Below, in pieces: positions 50,961 through 64,000 of a stretch of DNA of 64,000 nt. A program made the position numbers and the translations under genes. The notes under the pieces were generated by a model, which saw nothing but the letters and a program-made list of their open reading frames with translations, did no database searches and was not told where the DNA came from. Numbering within the stretch: the stretch's first letter is position 1; every line of letters starts with the position of its first letter. Origin of the DNA: Powellomyces hirtus (taxonomy: Eukaryota > Chytridiomycota > Chytridiomycetes > Spizellomycetales > Powellomycetaceae); contig JAHLKG010000007.1 of assembly GCA_025526995.1 (NCBI GenBank), positions 930,001 to 994,000 on the forward strand, written 5' to 3'.

Positions 50961-53512
50961 CTACTTTTTAGGCGACCGGGGTCTGGCTGCGGGGCCCGAG
51001 TGCGCTAGCGGTTGTTGAGCAGGCGGGGTGGGTCTCCGAGGACTGTTGCTGCTACTCGCATTTCCATTGCTGCTCTCCTCTACATCGTCATCCGTGAGAG
51101 GGCGGGGTCCTCTCCGATGCAATTCCTCGCGGGCGGACGAGTGTCCTGATGTCGGTGACGTCCTCTCTGGGGAAGGAAGGGCGGCTCCGCCGATAGGGTT
51201 GCTGTAGGTGCGTTGTTTCCCATGGGGCCGTTTCGCGTGGTGCATGTGGGTAGGGTCGCTGACAGACGCACATGTACACGGAGCCGCGTTTTTATCGTGT
51301 CGTCGCGCATGCGTGTGGTGGATATGGGTGTGCGGCGCGGGAACAATGACGCCGGCGCCAAGGACTTTGACGACTTCGTTGTCTGATTCCGAGTCGCTGG
51401 AGGATGGTGATGATGGAGAGGTGGGACGTTGTGGAGAACGCGACGGGTGACGGTGTGGGGAGCGAGTAACGCTCCGCGGGGTTATGTCGCCATCGACATC
51501 GGGGAGACTGCTTTCGCTGGGGTTCTTGTCGACTGGGCTGGTGCTGTTGTGATGGTGGTGGTGGTGGTGATGGTGGTGTGGGTTCCTGAGAACTCCGCCC
51601 GCCTTCTCATCCACGATGCACAAGATGGTGGAAAGGAAGACTGCAACCGTACCTAGTGCAATAAAGAGCGCCAGCACGGGCTGGAAGGTTGCCGGGTACG
51701 AGCTCCTGATGTTTGCGACCGCCAAGGGAAACAATGCCAACGAGACATTCAGAGCCACGGCCACCAAACCATACGCAGTGGCAATCTGATGCGGGCCGAC
51801 GAGGTACGGTATGCACGTCCAGAGCGCCGAAGCAAAGATCGAGTATGCAATCCCGAGGAGGACCATGGGAAGAATGGGTGTGAGATATGTCCACCCGAGG
51901 AGACCGTATGTTATCATGACGAGAAGGCCAGCGATGGGAAAGAGTGTCGCGCGGTGCCCGTAACGGTCAATAAAGAGTCCGCATAAGGGCGACCCAATTG
52001 CGGACACAATGTCGGGTATCGACATGACCATGCCGGCCTTTTGAGAGTCATCGGGGTACCATTTTTGTTGGAAGACTATGGATATACAACGAGTATGAAA
52101 GTAAGTGTCCAGAGCCAAAGCAATCTTGAAGAAGGCGCTACAGATAGTGCATTGACTTACAATCCGTGCATATGTGGAAGAACGGGACAGATGAGCCTAG
52201 AGGCAAAGACATATCAGCGCACCGTTGTCGCAAACACACTGAATGATCACGCCGATGACATACCATACAGCGCAATGGTGACCGTGCACAGCATCCAGAA
52301 CGACAAGTTAAGGCCACGCAGTTGCGAAAAGTGGACGTTCTCATCTTCCTCATCATACTCCTCCTCTTCTTCCACAAAACCATCAGCACCATCATCGCTC
52401 TTGAACACTCCCGCGAGATCCGTGCTGGGGCGCCGCGACCCGGGACGACTGTCTGACTCCATAGCCGGGAGAGACTCATATGTGTGCACCTGATTGTTGC
52501 CGAGAAGCGGGGCGACTTCATCGGCAGACGAGTCGCGACGTGCAGCAACGCGTTTCTTGCTGCTGCTGCTCGGTTCAGTGAAGACTCCCGCAGCGGCGCG
52601 CGATGATGGACGGTCAAGGTAAATCATCGCGACTGCGCAAGCGAAGCTGCATAGGCATACAAACAGCCCAAACCACACTGCTACCGGCGTGGAGAAAGTT
52701 TCGGCTAGCCATGGAGACAGGTTGTCGTTAGATGCCGCTGCAATTCGTGCCATTGAAAGGTGGAGGCTCATCGCGAAGCCGAGGCCTCTTCCTTTGAACC
52801 ATTCCGTTGTGATCCGTGATGTCGCCTGCAGGAGATATTGGTACTCTAGCTTTGACCACGTTCGCAGAAAGTGATACTCACCACTTCCAACGACTCGCCG
52901 CCAGCGCCAAAGATGATGCGCCCGATGACCATTATATTGAACTTGCGTAGGACTATCCCAGTTGCAAATATGGTCTGTCCGACACTAACCAGCGTGGCGA
53001 ACACGACCAGCATGGTAGTCGCTGACAGGTTGTCAACCAGCAGCCCACCAATCAGGGGGAGGATGATGTTTGGCAGCGAGTAAACTGTATACAGGAGATT
53101 AATCTGCCATTGGTACTTGTCGTAGGGCGCTTCCAGCCACTTTTGAAGAGGAACATTCAGTGCGGCGGGAATGTCGTAGCTATCGTCAGGGACGTACGAA
53201 GGTTCAGCATGGCGTTGCGATGAACGGGATTCATCCATCCTTCCGGCGCTCGCGCCCCCCGTGCGCTTCCCTCCTATCCTTTGCATGAAGTATCGTCCGC
53301 CCAGCTTTGTCCTTGATTCGGCAGTTCTGCACCATCTTACAATTCTCCAATTTCCAGACGTCCAGTCCGTCCGTTACTTGCATGCGAGCAAATGCAGCCT
53401 ATCCATCATCTCGAACTTGCCCACCTTACCAGTAATAGTTGCTGAACATGACGGTGCAGGCAAAGAAGAGCAGAAGCCAGTGGCGAGGTGTTACCAGCCG
53501 CGAAGTGGGCAT
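50961..53512 (-). CDS. MFSD1: Major facilitator transporter, MFSD1-like
   Basis: Twelve-helix transporter; animal MFSD1 is lysosomal and exports dipeptides. Exons (minus) 53430-53512, 52882-53179, 52264-52825, 52161-52196 and 50961-52075 give 697 aa. The N-terminus WLLLFFACTVMFSNYYCYDIPAAL matches MFSD1, followed by YTVYSLPNIILPLIGGLLVD, IGRIIFGAGGESLEV, TEWFKGRGLGFAMSLHLSMARI and IGSPLCGLFIDRYGHRATL. A central cytosolic loop between helices 6 and 7 is long (about 100 residues), with a dileucine-type EVAPLLG (possible lysosomal/vacuolar sorting) and an acidic EEEEEYDEEDE run. The last 190 residues after helix 12 are disordered, with a run of ten His and many Ser/Pro. Exon 4 is only 36 nt. The substrate is inferred from the family only. 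Divergent from the UBE3C-like gene. Confidence 0.88.
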
Positions 53513-53966
53513 TTTGGAAGCACTAACCACCGCCTGACTAACTGATCGTTCAAGAAAGTAATGATATGCAAGAGTCTTCACCGTAAGGAAATTGGTAATC
53601 CTTCTTTCTAGGGAGGGCGTTATGTTTTTTTATTTTTATTTTGCCAGTTGAACGACCAGGAGAATCAACAAAGAAAACATCTGGAGAGGAAAGGCGAGAG
53701 AACGCGTTTGGAGAAGAGCAAGTCACGTGTCGCTGCTGTGACATAAGGACCTGGATTAAGCATTTGGATTAGACATGCGCTTCCTTTTGAACTCTTTCGC
53801 TCTACTTGTCCCATTTGTCAAAACGAGCTGAAAGAAGGAAAGAGAAAAAGAAAGAAGAAGGAAAGGAACGGAAGAAGAAGCTGAGGCGAAAGCGGAAAGG
53901 AATTTAAGAGACGAGTTTATATCCGATTCTACTATATCTTGATACCCAGTGTACCCGCCGACCACA
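53513..53966. promoter_or_regulatory. Bidirectional promoter, MFSD1-like/UBE3C-like
   Basis: A 454-bp region between the divergent starts. A purine-rich AAAGAAGAAGG tract precedes the UBE3C-like ATG. One CACGTG lies at 53723-53728 (AGTCACGTGTCG), resembling the CLEAR-type element of lysosomal genes in animals; a single hexamer is weak evidence. Confidence 0.45.
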
Positions 53967-56900
53967 ATGTTCTCGTTCGAAGGCGACTTCAAAGGCAAGA
54001 GGAATATCAACCTCGGCGGCAGAAACGTAAAAGTAGACAAGGCAGAGCTACTGCGAAAAGCTCAGCTGGAGCGGCAGCAAAGAGAACGCGAGCGGCTGAA
54101 GCTGCAAAGCGCTCACAAGATACAGGTTCGGGCTGTCCGCTCAACTGCAAGATGTCAGAGATGCGCCGTGAGAATTGACCGTTGCGGCGCGCAACTATCC
54201 ATATAGGCATTCTGGCGGGGCCGAGCTTGCGTCAAGAAACTGCGTGCAGATGCTAGGGCAGAATGGGATCGCCAAATTGAACAGTGCTTTGGACAGCTTG
54301 CTGCTGGGACTCAGCATTCGATAGGCAAGACCACGCTTTCGTTGGTGCGACAGTTCTGGTTCTTTTACTCGCCGTTGAAGGACCATCAACGGCTGGAAGT
54401 GTCGCTTTGTCGACTTCTACTGTGCACGAGCTCCTTGGGTAAGCCTTTTTGGACATCGCTGGGCACACTGCATCCAACTTAAATGCTACTGCTCGTCATA
54501 AGGGGTGCCAATCCTGATGTCTCCATATTTGGAGGGACTGATACCGGGCTGGAAACTAGCGTTGGCCAAGATTCTAGCTATATGTCTGGAGAGCATTGCC
54601 GTGAACCATGGGTAACGTCTGGTCCAGATATATCTTATGCTTGGTGACAAGGATCTGACACGTTTCTGCATCGGTCCAGTCTCAGCATGGCAAATCCGGA
54701 AGACGTGAGCAATGTCATCAAAGTCTTGCGGGTCGCGCTGGATCCGGATACCTACACGCTGCTCCAGTGTCAGTCCGACGCCGCTGATTGGAGGTAAATG
54801 CATGCGGTACATAATCGATGGCGATTAATCATTGAAACTTCTTGTGATCTTGGCCGTAGTGGGATATATCGAGGTCAGACGATGTCCATTCTGAGCACAC
54901 TATATGAGTCAATACGAGGCTTCTTTCTCTCCCATGTACGTAGTTTTAGGAGTCGTAGTGTGTACCGCCGGCGGCTCTACGCTGGCTTGCGTCATCTCAC
55001 AAACTTTGTGCAGCCCCTCGATCACAAACGTCTGCCCAGCATTACCACCTTGGTCCACATCTCGACCTTCCCCTTGCAAATCCTCCAAAACAACGACCCG
55101 TCGATGCTCCGCATCTTTGTCAGCCAACTGCTCACCGTTCCAGTATTGCCAAATCGAATTGGCATCGATGCACTTGCACATTTCTCCCAGCGTTTGCCGC
55201 TTAAAAACATCATTGCCTTTATGGCTGAGGATGCCGATGTATACAGTCTTGTGGAGCAGCAGCGAATCAAGCAAGATACCGATCCATTTGCGGCCCTGTT
55301 GGGTAACATCTTGGCTTTCGCACAGCCGAAATTGAACAAATTCGAAGCCGAGCTCATGGTGAGTGTGGATGTTCCGGGTAGCAAGTTCGCGATATGAAAG
55401 CTCACCCACCTCGATTTTGCAGGGAGCGTATGCAAGCGTCCTCCAGCAATTGATACAGCGGCTCCCAGCGCATTACCTCAATGCAATTACTCGGGACGGA
55501 GACAACAGGACAGCGAGTACCGCCATAGCCTCCGACGATGATGAAGATGACGAGATGGAACTAAACCAAACTGTGCCACGAATAGACCCTCACCTCCGCA
55601 AATGGCTCTCCTCGCTGCTCAAACCATCACACCTTGAGCCCATCGTGCGATCGCTCCCTGCGCAGAACGCAACCTTGACTCCAACCGCGTCTACACAGAC
55701 GCAACGGGTGGGCAGTTTCCTCCTGGCTTTGATGACGAGTTGGAGTCATCAGAAAAGCGATATCGGCACCATCCTCCTGTTTAGAATTGATACGGGTTTG
55801 CTGCAGCGTCTGTGGACCATCTCACGACAGAGCCGGCTTTGGGAAACACTGGCGACCTTCCGATCACTGGAAAATGCCATGACTGGTACGAAACGTCTAG
55901 ACACCTTTTTGCATGCTTTGACTGAGAGTGAAAGGACATTGCAGACTGATCAATTCCTTCTAGATCCCAGTTTTAGCGGGGAATGGTCAATGCTTGTCTT
56001 ATTCTGCGAGCTCTTTGTGAGACTTCTTACAACGCTCGGCGATGATGAGCTATTCGGCAACAAAACTCCGTTTCCCGTCCAGAATCTGGTGGAGTTGTCC
56101 GAAGTTATGAAGGTAAGCCATGCACATCTGAATTAAAAGGAATTACAATTCATATGGGCACTTTGACCTTTTTATTGATTACGGTAAAACCTTCCACTTT
56201 CACATTAGAACATTACTTTCGATCTCTTTTGGAATGAGCGACCAGAGTCACACGGCGGAATTGCTGGCACGATGATCTCTTTGGGTCATCTCACTGACGT
56301 GTTTACCCGACTATTACAGCAGATTCACGCGCGAGAGTGAGTTGGTTCTTCAATAGTAACTGTTGAGCGCGAACAATGCCCATCCCTGACACTATTCTTA
56401 CAGTTCTCGACGTGGATTTTGTCCCAAGGACCACTGGTTGATGCTCAACACCCCCTTTGACCATTCCACCTTCACCGACCTCGTCCTCCAGGAAACCTCC
56501 GACTCAGGCTCCTCCATCAGCGCCAAAAACTCCAAAGCCCGCCCCTGCCGCGCCATTCTCGGCAACATCCCCTTTGTCATTCCCTTTGAAACCCGCGTCA
56601 GCATCTTCCGCGCGTGGGTCCTGCTCGATCGCGAAGAAAACGGATTGGACGAGAACTGGCACGCGCCCGTCGCCCGCGTCACCATTCGTCGCCAATACGT
56701 GTTTGAAGACGGGTTCACCCACCTCAATGCCCTGGGCCCGAGTCTCAAAAGCCGTATCGCCATCACCTTTGTTAGCGAACAGGGACTCGTGGAAGCGGGA
56801 ATTGATGGCGGGGGCGTGTTCAAGGAATTCCTGACCACCCTCTCCCGCCAAGCATTTGATATGAACTATGGCTTGTTCCAGGCTACCTCGGAGCAGTTGC

Positions 56901-58053
56901 TGTACCCGTCCCCGCATTCCTACGCGGCGCAAGACATGCAATTGCACCATTTGGAGTTTCTGGGCCGCATTGTGGGGAAAGCCCTGTATGAAGGCGTTTT
57001 GGTCGATGTGGCGTTTGCCAATTTTTTCCTTGCGAAATGGCTGGGACAGCGTAGCTATCTGGACGATCTGCCTAGCTTGGACCCCGGGTTGTATCAGGGA
57101 CTCATGTTTCTGAAACAATATGAGGGAGATGTGGAGCGGGATCTGGGATTGACGTTCTCGATTGATGATGCCGGTATGTGGGCGAGGAACAAGCCCTGCT
57201 GCGAAAACATTGTCGCTGTCCCCATCTGCCAACCCATGCGTGACAACGTTTCCTTCTTGTTTCTTCTTGTTGCCTAAAGAATTCGGAGAAGCCAAAACCA
57301 TCAATCTCATCCCCAACGGCGCCAACATCCCCGTCACCAAAGAAAACCGCATCCAATACATCTACCTCATGGCCAACTACAAGCTCAACACGCAAATCCA
57401 ACGGCAATGCCAAGCCTTTTTCAGCGGGCTCATTGACCTCATTGACCCGCAATGGCTGAAAATGTTCAACCAGCAAGAACTCCAGATTCTCCTCGGGGGC
57501 ACCTCCACCCCCGTCAATGTGGCGGATCTGAAACAAAACACGACGTATGCGGGCGGGTTTGCGGCTACCCACCCCACAATGGTCATGCTGTGGGACCTCC
57601 TGGAACACGAGTTTGACAATGAACAGATTTCCGAGTTGGTTAAATTTGTGACGAGTTGTAAACGACCCCCGCTGTTGGGCTTCAAGGAATTGCGCCCCGG
57701 GTTCTGTATTCGCATGGCGGGCGAAGAAGTCGATCGGTTGCGTATGTACTTTCCTCCCATTTTTGATTGTGCCCTGGTGGGGTCTTGCCCCCCGTTGTCT
57801 CACCTCACCCTCCGTCGGTTCGTCCCCCCCCCCCCCCCCCCCCCCCCCATACTCCAGCAACGGCCTCCACATGCGTCAACCTCCTCAAAATGCCCGCCTA
57901 CACCGACAAGGCTTCCATGCGCAGGTACAAGACTCCCCCCCCCCCCCCCCTTCAAACCCTTCCCCCAATTTTTTTTTTCTAACTTCTTCTTTGTCCATTC
58001 TTAGCAAACTCCTCTACGCAATCAGCTCAGGCGCCGGGTTCGAGCTGTCCTGA
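53967..58053 (+). CDS. HUL5: HECT E3 ubiquitin ligase, UBE3C/Hul5-like
   Basis: Proteasome-associated ubiquitin-chain elongating ligase (yeast Hul5, human UBE3C). Twelve exons: 53967-54125, 54207-54438, 54503-54611, 54680-54793, 54860-54935, 55014-55358, 55423-56112, 56209-56336, 56404-57173, 57280-57741, 57858-57924 and 58005-58053, giving 1066 aa (human UBE3C is 1083). The start MFSFEGDFKGKRNINLGG is the UBE3C N-terminus, followed by an IQ motif (HKIQAFWRGRACVKKLR). The HECT domain begins near NTPFDHSTFTDLV and continues with ITFVSEQGLVEAGIDGGGVF. The catalytic Cys is about C1034 in LPTASTCVNLLKMP, on a 67-nt exon, and the protein ends GFELS. The intron at 54936-55013 is 78 nt and in frame, so its removal is likely but not proved. 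Two introns contain pure C runs. The gene is convergent with beta-tubulin. Confidence 0.95.
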
Positions 58054-58782
58054 AGAAAGAAGCTCACAGGCAAAAAACCACGAAAACACAAAACCCGCAA
58101 AAACCACCAACCGAAAACTGAAACTGTCACATGGGATAACCGCAGCTGAAAACAACACACCCCCAAATACCCCATCCCCACCTACCCACTCACACACCCC
58201 ACACCAGTCTCCTTTCTATCCCCTTGCCCCTCCCCTCGTTTTGCTCTCACAAATGTACATAACCGCTTTCCGTGGCCATTTTTTTTTCATAAAAATACAA
58301 CAATATGGGCAGTTGACTCCTTTGTTGGCTTCCCACCATGCGATCAGGCAGAGGCTGCCTCTTATGGACGGGCACAGTAATGTCATATTGTTGCAGGCCG
58401 CAGACATAAAGGGAGGGATGTTTAAACGCAACAATTTTTTTTTTTTTTTTTATCGAGCGAAAGAAGCCGCGCGTCGAAAACACGTCAGGGATGAAAAGAG
58501 AAACCAGCTTCTTTCTTTTTTAAAGAGGGATAACATTATGGAAAGGGTGAGAAAGGAGAAGTGACATGGCCATCCCAACTCTTTTTTTTCTCCAGTCCGA
58601 TTTTTTCCCCGTCCCGAACGATCCCGGTCCAAGCCCAACATCACACACAACAACAAAAATAATCATAAAAGACGGAGACCTTCAAAAAAGAAAAAAGCAC
58701 AAAGGAGGCAATGAAGCTAATCTAGAGCGTTTTTTCCGATGGTTGGGGAGGGTGAGGGTGGGGAAGCGGATGGGATGCAACC
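58054..58782. other. Convergent intergenic region, UBE3C-like/beta-tubulin
   Basis: Presumed 3' UTRs of both genes. Holds A/C-rich sequence and a T-run of about 17 at 58435-58451. No gene seen. Confidence 0.55.
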
Positions 58783-60711
<1,929 letters not shown>

Positions 60712-61654
60712 TGTATTAGATGTGTATTAGGGGGGTCGGGGTGGTTATGTAGGGAGAGATGTGTAGGGAAAGGAACGAAGCGTCGCTTTTATTTATAAGG
60801 GAGGTTTTTGCGATGGAGGGATTCCAGCGACTAGATGGGGGAGAAACGATGGGCGATTTGGGAGGGGGGCGCGCGAGGGACGTTGGAGTTTATGCCCCAA
60901 ATGAGAGCGAGGGTCTCTTTATGAAGTTGCGCAGCTTTTAGGAAAATGCGCGCTTTCTATTGGCCAGGGGTTGCGGCACAGTCATGCAATTGCGACCCTT
61001 TGTTTTCCCACACGCGCCCCAGTCGGGCCTTTTCTTTCTTTTCAATTCATTTCCAACTCCGCTTTTTTTCTGTGCCAATCAGGACTGACTGACTAGACGG
61101 TCTCTCTTGTGATGATTGATTGGTCATCACATCCTTCAATCCTGCGTTGTGTCATTCATTCATGGTGTCGACTCGCTTGTTTGACTGACTGACTGACTGC
61201 ACAACCCAATGGCCACATTGACATTAGATGTATGGGGATGTCGCTATGAGTGAGTGGATGGACTGCGCATCCCAAAGTGCATTGACGATAGCCTTTTGGC
61301 TGTATATTATTCAGTTGCCAAGGGAATGCGACAAACGAACATTCGACCAAGACGGCGAAAAGGAGGTGTCTTTTCAGTTCAACTGCCATCCATTTCCCCC
61401 TTTGGCCTTTTTGCTCATCAAATTGGGAAACGCGCGTTTGTCCGAATGAGCAGTTTGATTTGACACCATGCCGTAAGCGAAACGTGGCGCAGTAGTTGTC
61501 GGAAAGTCTAAATTTGAGACTTACACTCCCCGTCATTTTTCGCTTTGCAGAAACGGTGGGAAATGTGCCAAACCCTGAATATGCCTTGAAAGTTACCGAA
61601 GCGCCCATTGAGAGCGTTACTCCACCCACTCACCGAACATTCCTCTCCCCATCA
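60712..61654. other. Divergent upstream region, beta-tubulin/unknown gene
   Basis: Promoter side of beta-tubulin (minus) and of the next gene (plus). Contains GACT repeats (TTGACTGACTGACTGACTGC) at about 61181-61200. No coding signal. Confidence 0.5.
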
Positions 61655-62878
61655 ATGGCCATCCGGCGGTCGACTCGCATCGCCGCTAGACGGAACGGCG
61701 ACCCACCGTTGTCGTCAAGGTTCAGCAGTGCAGAGAGGGACGATGAGAGGTATGGATGCGTCTGCAACACTACAATATTCCACTGAGCTTCTCGACACGT
61801 ATTTATCCGTCATTATTTTTTATTCTTTTTTTGTGTGGCCCTCAGGAAAACACTCCGCGCCGAAATCAAATCCATGCGTTCCGAAATCAGTACCACCTTC
61901 CGAACCCTCTCCCCCGCATTACAAGCAACCCTATGCACCCACATCAGCTGTTTTCAGTTTCTCCATGCAGAAGGAATAATCTCCGTGAATGCTGGCAACA
62001 TGGGGCGTGACCAGTCGTGGCAGACTGTAACGGAATGTGACACGGAGCAAGACCGATCGACCACCGGCAAATGGCGCCCGCCCTGTCCATCTCGTCGACA
62101 ACAGCAACGAACGAGTCATACGTCAATGTCTGTGCGTTCATCACCGGTTCTGACGCGTCAGAAAACTATTAAGCTGGGAAGGGGAAGCCTGGGACGAGCA
62201 ACTCCACTACCATCCCGTGCCGCACAACAACCCGTCGTTCCGCCCACCTCGGAACGCAACCCCGAATCAACTCCCCCACGCCTCTTCTTTCGTTCCTCCC
62301 CACGGCCGACAACTCGCAGACGATACTCACACTTAGTAGCTCGATGCAGCAGCTGCTCATTCAGTCCCAACTCCAAAACCAACGTCTCCACAAAGAGATC
62401 TCACCACAAACACCCCAAACCCGACACCACCCAAACCAACCATCATAACAGAACCGCACCCTGGCTCTCCCCCGGCGAAAGCATCCTCCTCCCCCCGTCC
62501 CCAGCCTCACCCCACGCCTACGACCTCGCCCTCTGCGTACGCGCCCCACGCGACCGGCGCCCCATCGTCGCCTCCCACGTCCGCGTCCACATGCTGCATC
62601 GACCAACAAGACGAGCCCTAACACCACCACCCACCACCAACAACCCAACATCACACTGCGTCCCCTTCATCCTCACCGCCACCGCCCCCGAACGCACCGT
62701 CTGTGTCGCAGACGTGGCCGAAAACATGCAGCCGGGCGACCACCGTATTGTCAAGATACTGTGGGAACCAGCGGATATGGTAAGGAGGGGGAAGAAGACG
62801 ATTTATTGGTTGGATGAGGATCTGGATAAGGCGCTTAGAGTCCTGGCGCAGAGAAATTGGCCGGTTGGCGCCGCTTGA
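61655..62878 (+). CDS. Unrecognised protein, basic N-terminus
   Basis: Exons 61655-61749 and 61846-62878 (phase 2) give 375 aa. The N-terminus MAIRRSTRIAARRNG is basic and nuclear-signal-like. It is followed by a helical stretch (KTLRAEIKSMRSEISTTFRTL) and a short hydrophobic block (LQATLCTHISCFQFLHAEG). The middle (about 90-240) is Arg/Ser/Pro/Thr-rich and of low complexity. The last 140 residues look folded: PASPHAYDLALCV, RPIVASHVRVHML, ERTVCVADVAENMQPGDHR and TIYWLDEDLDKALRVLAQ. Further introns inside the middle cannot be excluded. I recognise no domain. Confidence 0.5.
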
Positions 62879-63299
62879 GAGAAGGATTCTTTGACCCTCT
62901 CTGGCGTTGATGTGAAGTGAGCGGTATGTAAGTATGCATTGATGGACAGCCCCTGCCTCCCATCAGATAGCAACCACCTATTTTCCAACCAGAACGGTGT
63001 ACATAGCGCATAGGTGGGCCCGAACAGTCTATTAGTGTGGCAGCACCAAATATGCGGAGTTAGTCACAAGGATAGTCAGTAAATTCTCTCCTATTTGAAT
63101 CCCCAACAGTGCCCATCAAACATTGTCGTGCTCCACAAACCGGGCTTTCTGTATCATTCATACTTCTATTCATACTCTCAATATACTCCCATCTATTAAT
63201 TACCACATTCAAAACCAGTGACAGATATGTGACAAAAGACCGTCCCGTAACGTATAAGTTAGGTCTATAATCCCAAAAACAAAGTCCGGATACAAAAAG
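62879..63299. other. Convergent intergenic region
   Basis: Between the unknown gene (plus) and the XPR1/SYG1 gene (minus). AT-rich; presumed 3' UTRs. Confidence 0.5.
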
Positions 63300-64000
63300 T
63301 CACTCTAATTTAGCGTCCGGATCCGAATCATCGGGCAACACCACAACCGATCCCGCCCGACTGCCCCGTCTCAGCTTCTTGGCAAACACTTCCTCCGTAA
63401 GCGGAATAATCTTAACCCTGAAAAAAAAAAGAAAAAAAAACATCCCACAAGTCAAAACCCCACACAAAATCGTCAAAATACCCACGCCCACGTTTTACCT
63501 GAACGGCAACGGAACCTCAGTAACGGCTCTGAATTTTCCAATATTGTTAGTATGTTCGTTCTCCATCCGGATGATGCACCACACAAAGCGTCGAAAGAGC
63601 TCGAGGAGGGCCTGTAGGTAGACGAGGAGCCGGGCGTCTTTAAACAGGCCCCAGTTGTTGGGAGAGAGGAGAAAGACCCAGGAGAGACGCAATACGAAAT
63701 TCGTGCTATCGGGCGCAAAAAGGGCAAAAACGGAGCCGGGAATGTCAACATCAGCAACAACGATTCTTTGTTGTTTCATTCACTTTTTACTTACCCGATC
63801 GCACTCAAATACACCCACTTGGGATACACAATCACCTTCCTCAGATACTTATGTTTCGCTTTCGGCTGAAACAAGCCCCAATCAAACCACACGTCCCAAA
63901 AATACGAGTACATGGACGCAAGGATCGCAAAGGTGATCCAAAACCCGCGCGCGACGGGGCTGTTGGTGATACGGGCCGCGGCGGAAAGGAAGATGACGCA
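63300..64000 (-). CDS. SYG1: XPR1/SYG1-family phosphate exporter, C-terminal part (EXS domain)
   Basis: Membrane phosphate exporter or signalling protein of the SPX-EXS family. It runs off the right edge. Exons on the minus strand are 63795 to beyond 64000, 63499-63705 and 63300-63417. The visible EXS domain reads SMYSYFWDVWFDWGLFQ, LRKVIVYPKWVYL, then TNFVLRLSWVFLLSP, LLELFRRFVWCIIRMENEH, NNIGKFRAVTEVPLPF. The last of these is the most conserved block of the family, with the Arg, Glu and Asn residues expected of the exporter pore. The tail (about 38 residues) is Arg/Asp-rich. The SPX domain that senses inositol pyrophosphate must lie beyond base 64000. The intron at 63706-63794 was chosen to keep the frame from I..G into TNFVLR. 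Confidence 0.9.

Overview
The window is a nuclear contig segment from a eukaryote, most likely a zoosporic (flagellated) fungus of the chytrid type. The genes are fungal in kind: an Ole1-type desaturase with a fused cytochrome b5, a secreted tyrosinase, Syg1/Xpr1, Pro2 and Rpc19. They carry many short GT-AG introns of roughly 20-180 nt. Two genes imply a cilium: an enkurin-domain protein and a TTLL4-like tubulin polyglutamylase. Dikarya lack both, so the placement is an inference from gene content and not from a marker search. All gene models were spliced by hand from reading frame, splice sites and family conservation; nearly all close exactly in frame.

Layout. 1-6.9 kb: 3' part of a diacylglycerol-lipase-type lipase, an enkurin-domain gene, and a GBP/atlastin-like GTPase on the minus strand. 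6.9-10.2 kb: gene-poor, with a possible decayed gene. 10.2-16.1 kb: desaturase, tRNA-Lys(CUU), TTLL4-like ligase. 16.5-19.5 kb: three tandem minus-strand genes of one unrecognised family sharing one phase-1 intron. 20.1-23.7 kb: a bacterial-type solute-binding ectodomain on a single membrane anchor, and ARF1. 24.05 kb: a second tRNA-Lys(CUU), inverted relative to the first and carrying the same flank. 25-30.6 kb: accessory region with an unrecognised acidic ORF, a ~310-bp tandem repeat (three copies), a second ~205-bp repeat, and little else. 30.7-32.5 kb: tyrosinase. 33-48.6 kb: dense housekeeping block of PRP16/RPC19 (divergent), a Q-rich bHLH factor, ELP3/PRO2 (divergent), an F-box protein, tRNA-Ala(CGC) and an RBR E3 ligase. 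48.6-51 kb: gene-poor, with a 27-bp-stem hairpin and a broken ORF. 51-60.7 kb: MFSD1-like transporter/UBE3C-HUL5 HECT ligase (divergent) and beta-tubulin. 61.7-62.9 kb: unknown gene. Right edge: 3' part of an XPR1/SYG1 phosphate exporter.

Functional links. The TTLL4-like ligase and beta-tubulin, whose acidic tail is the usual type of substrate, lie in the same window and fit the enkurin gene. The bHLH factor has the residues of CACGTG binders, and its own upstream region contains two CACGTG sites. The most novel material is the three-gene family with a shared upstream 16-mer, the solute-binding receptor next to it, the GBP-like GTPase with a signal peptide and a changed G4 motif, and the duplicated tRNA-Lys module.
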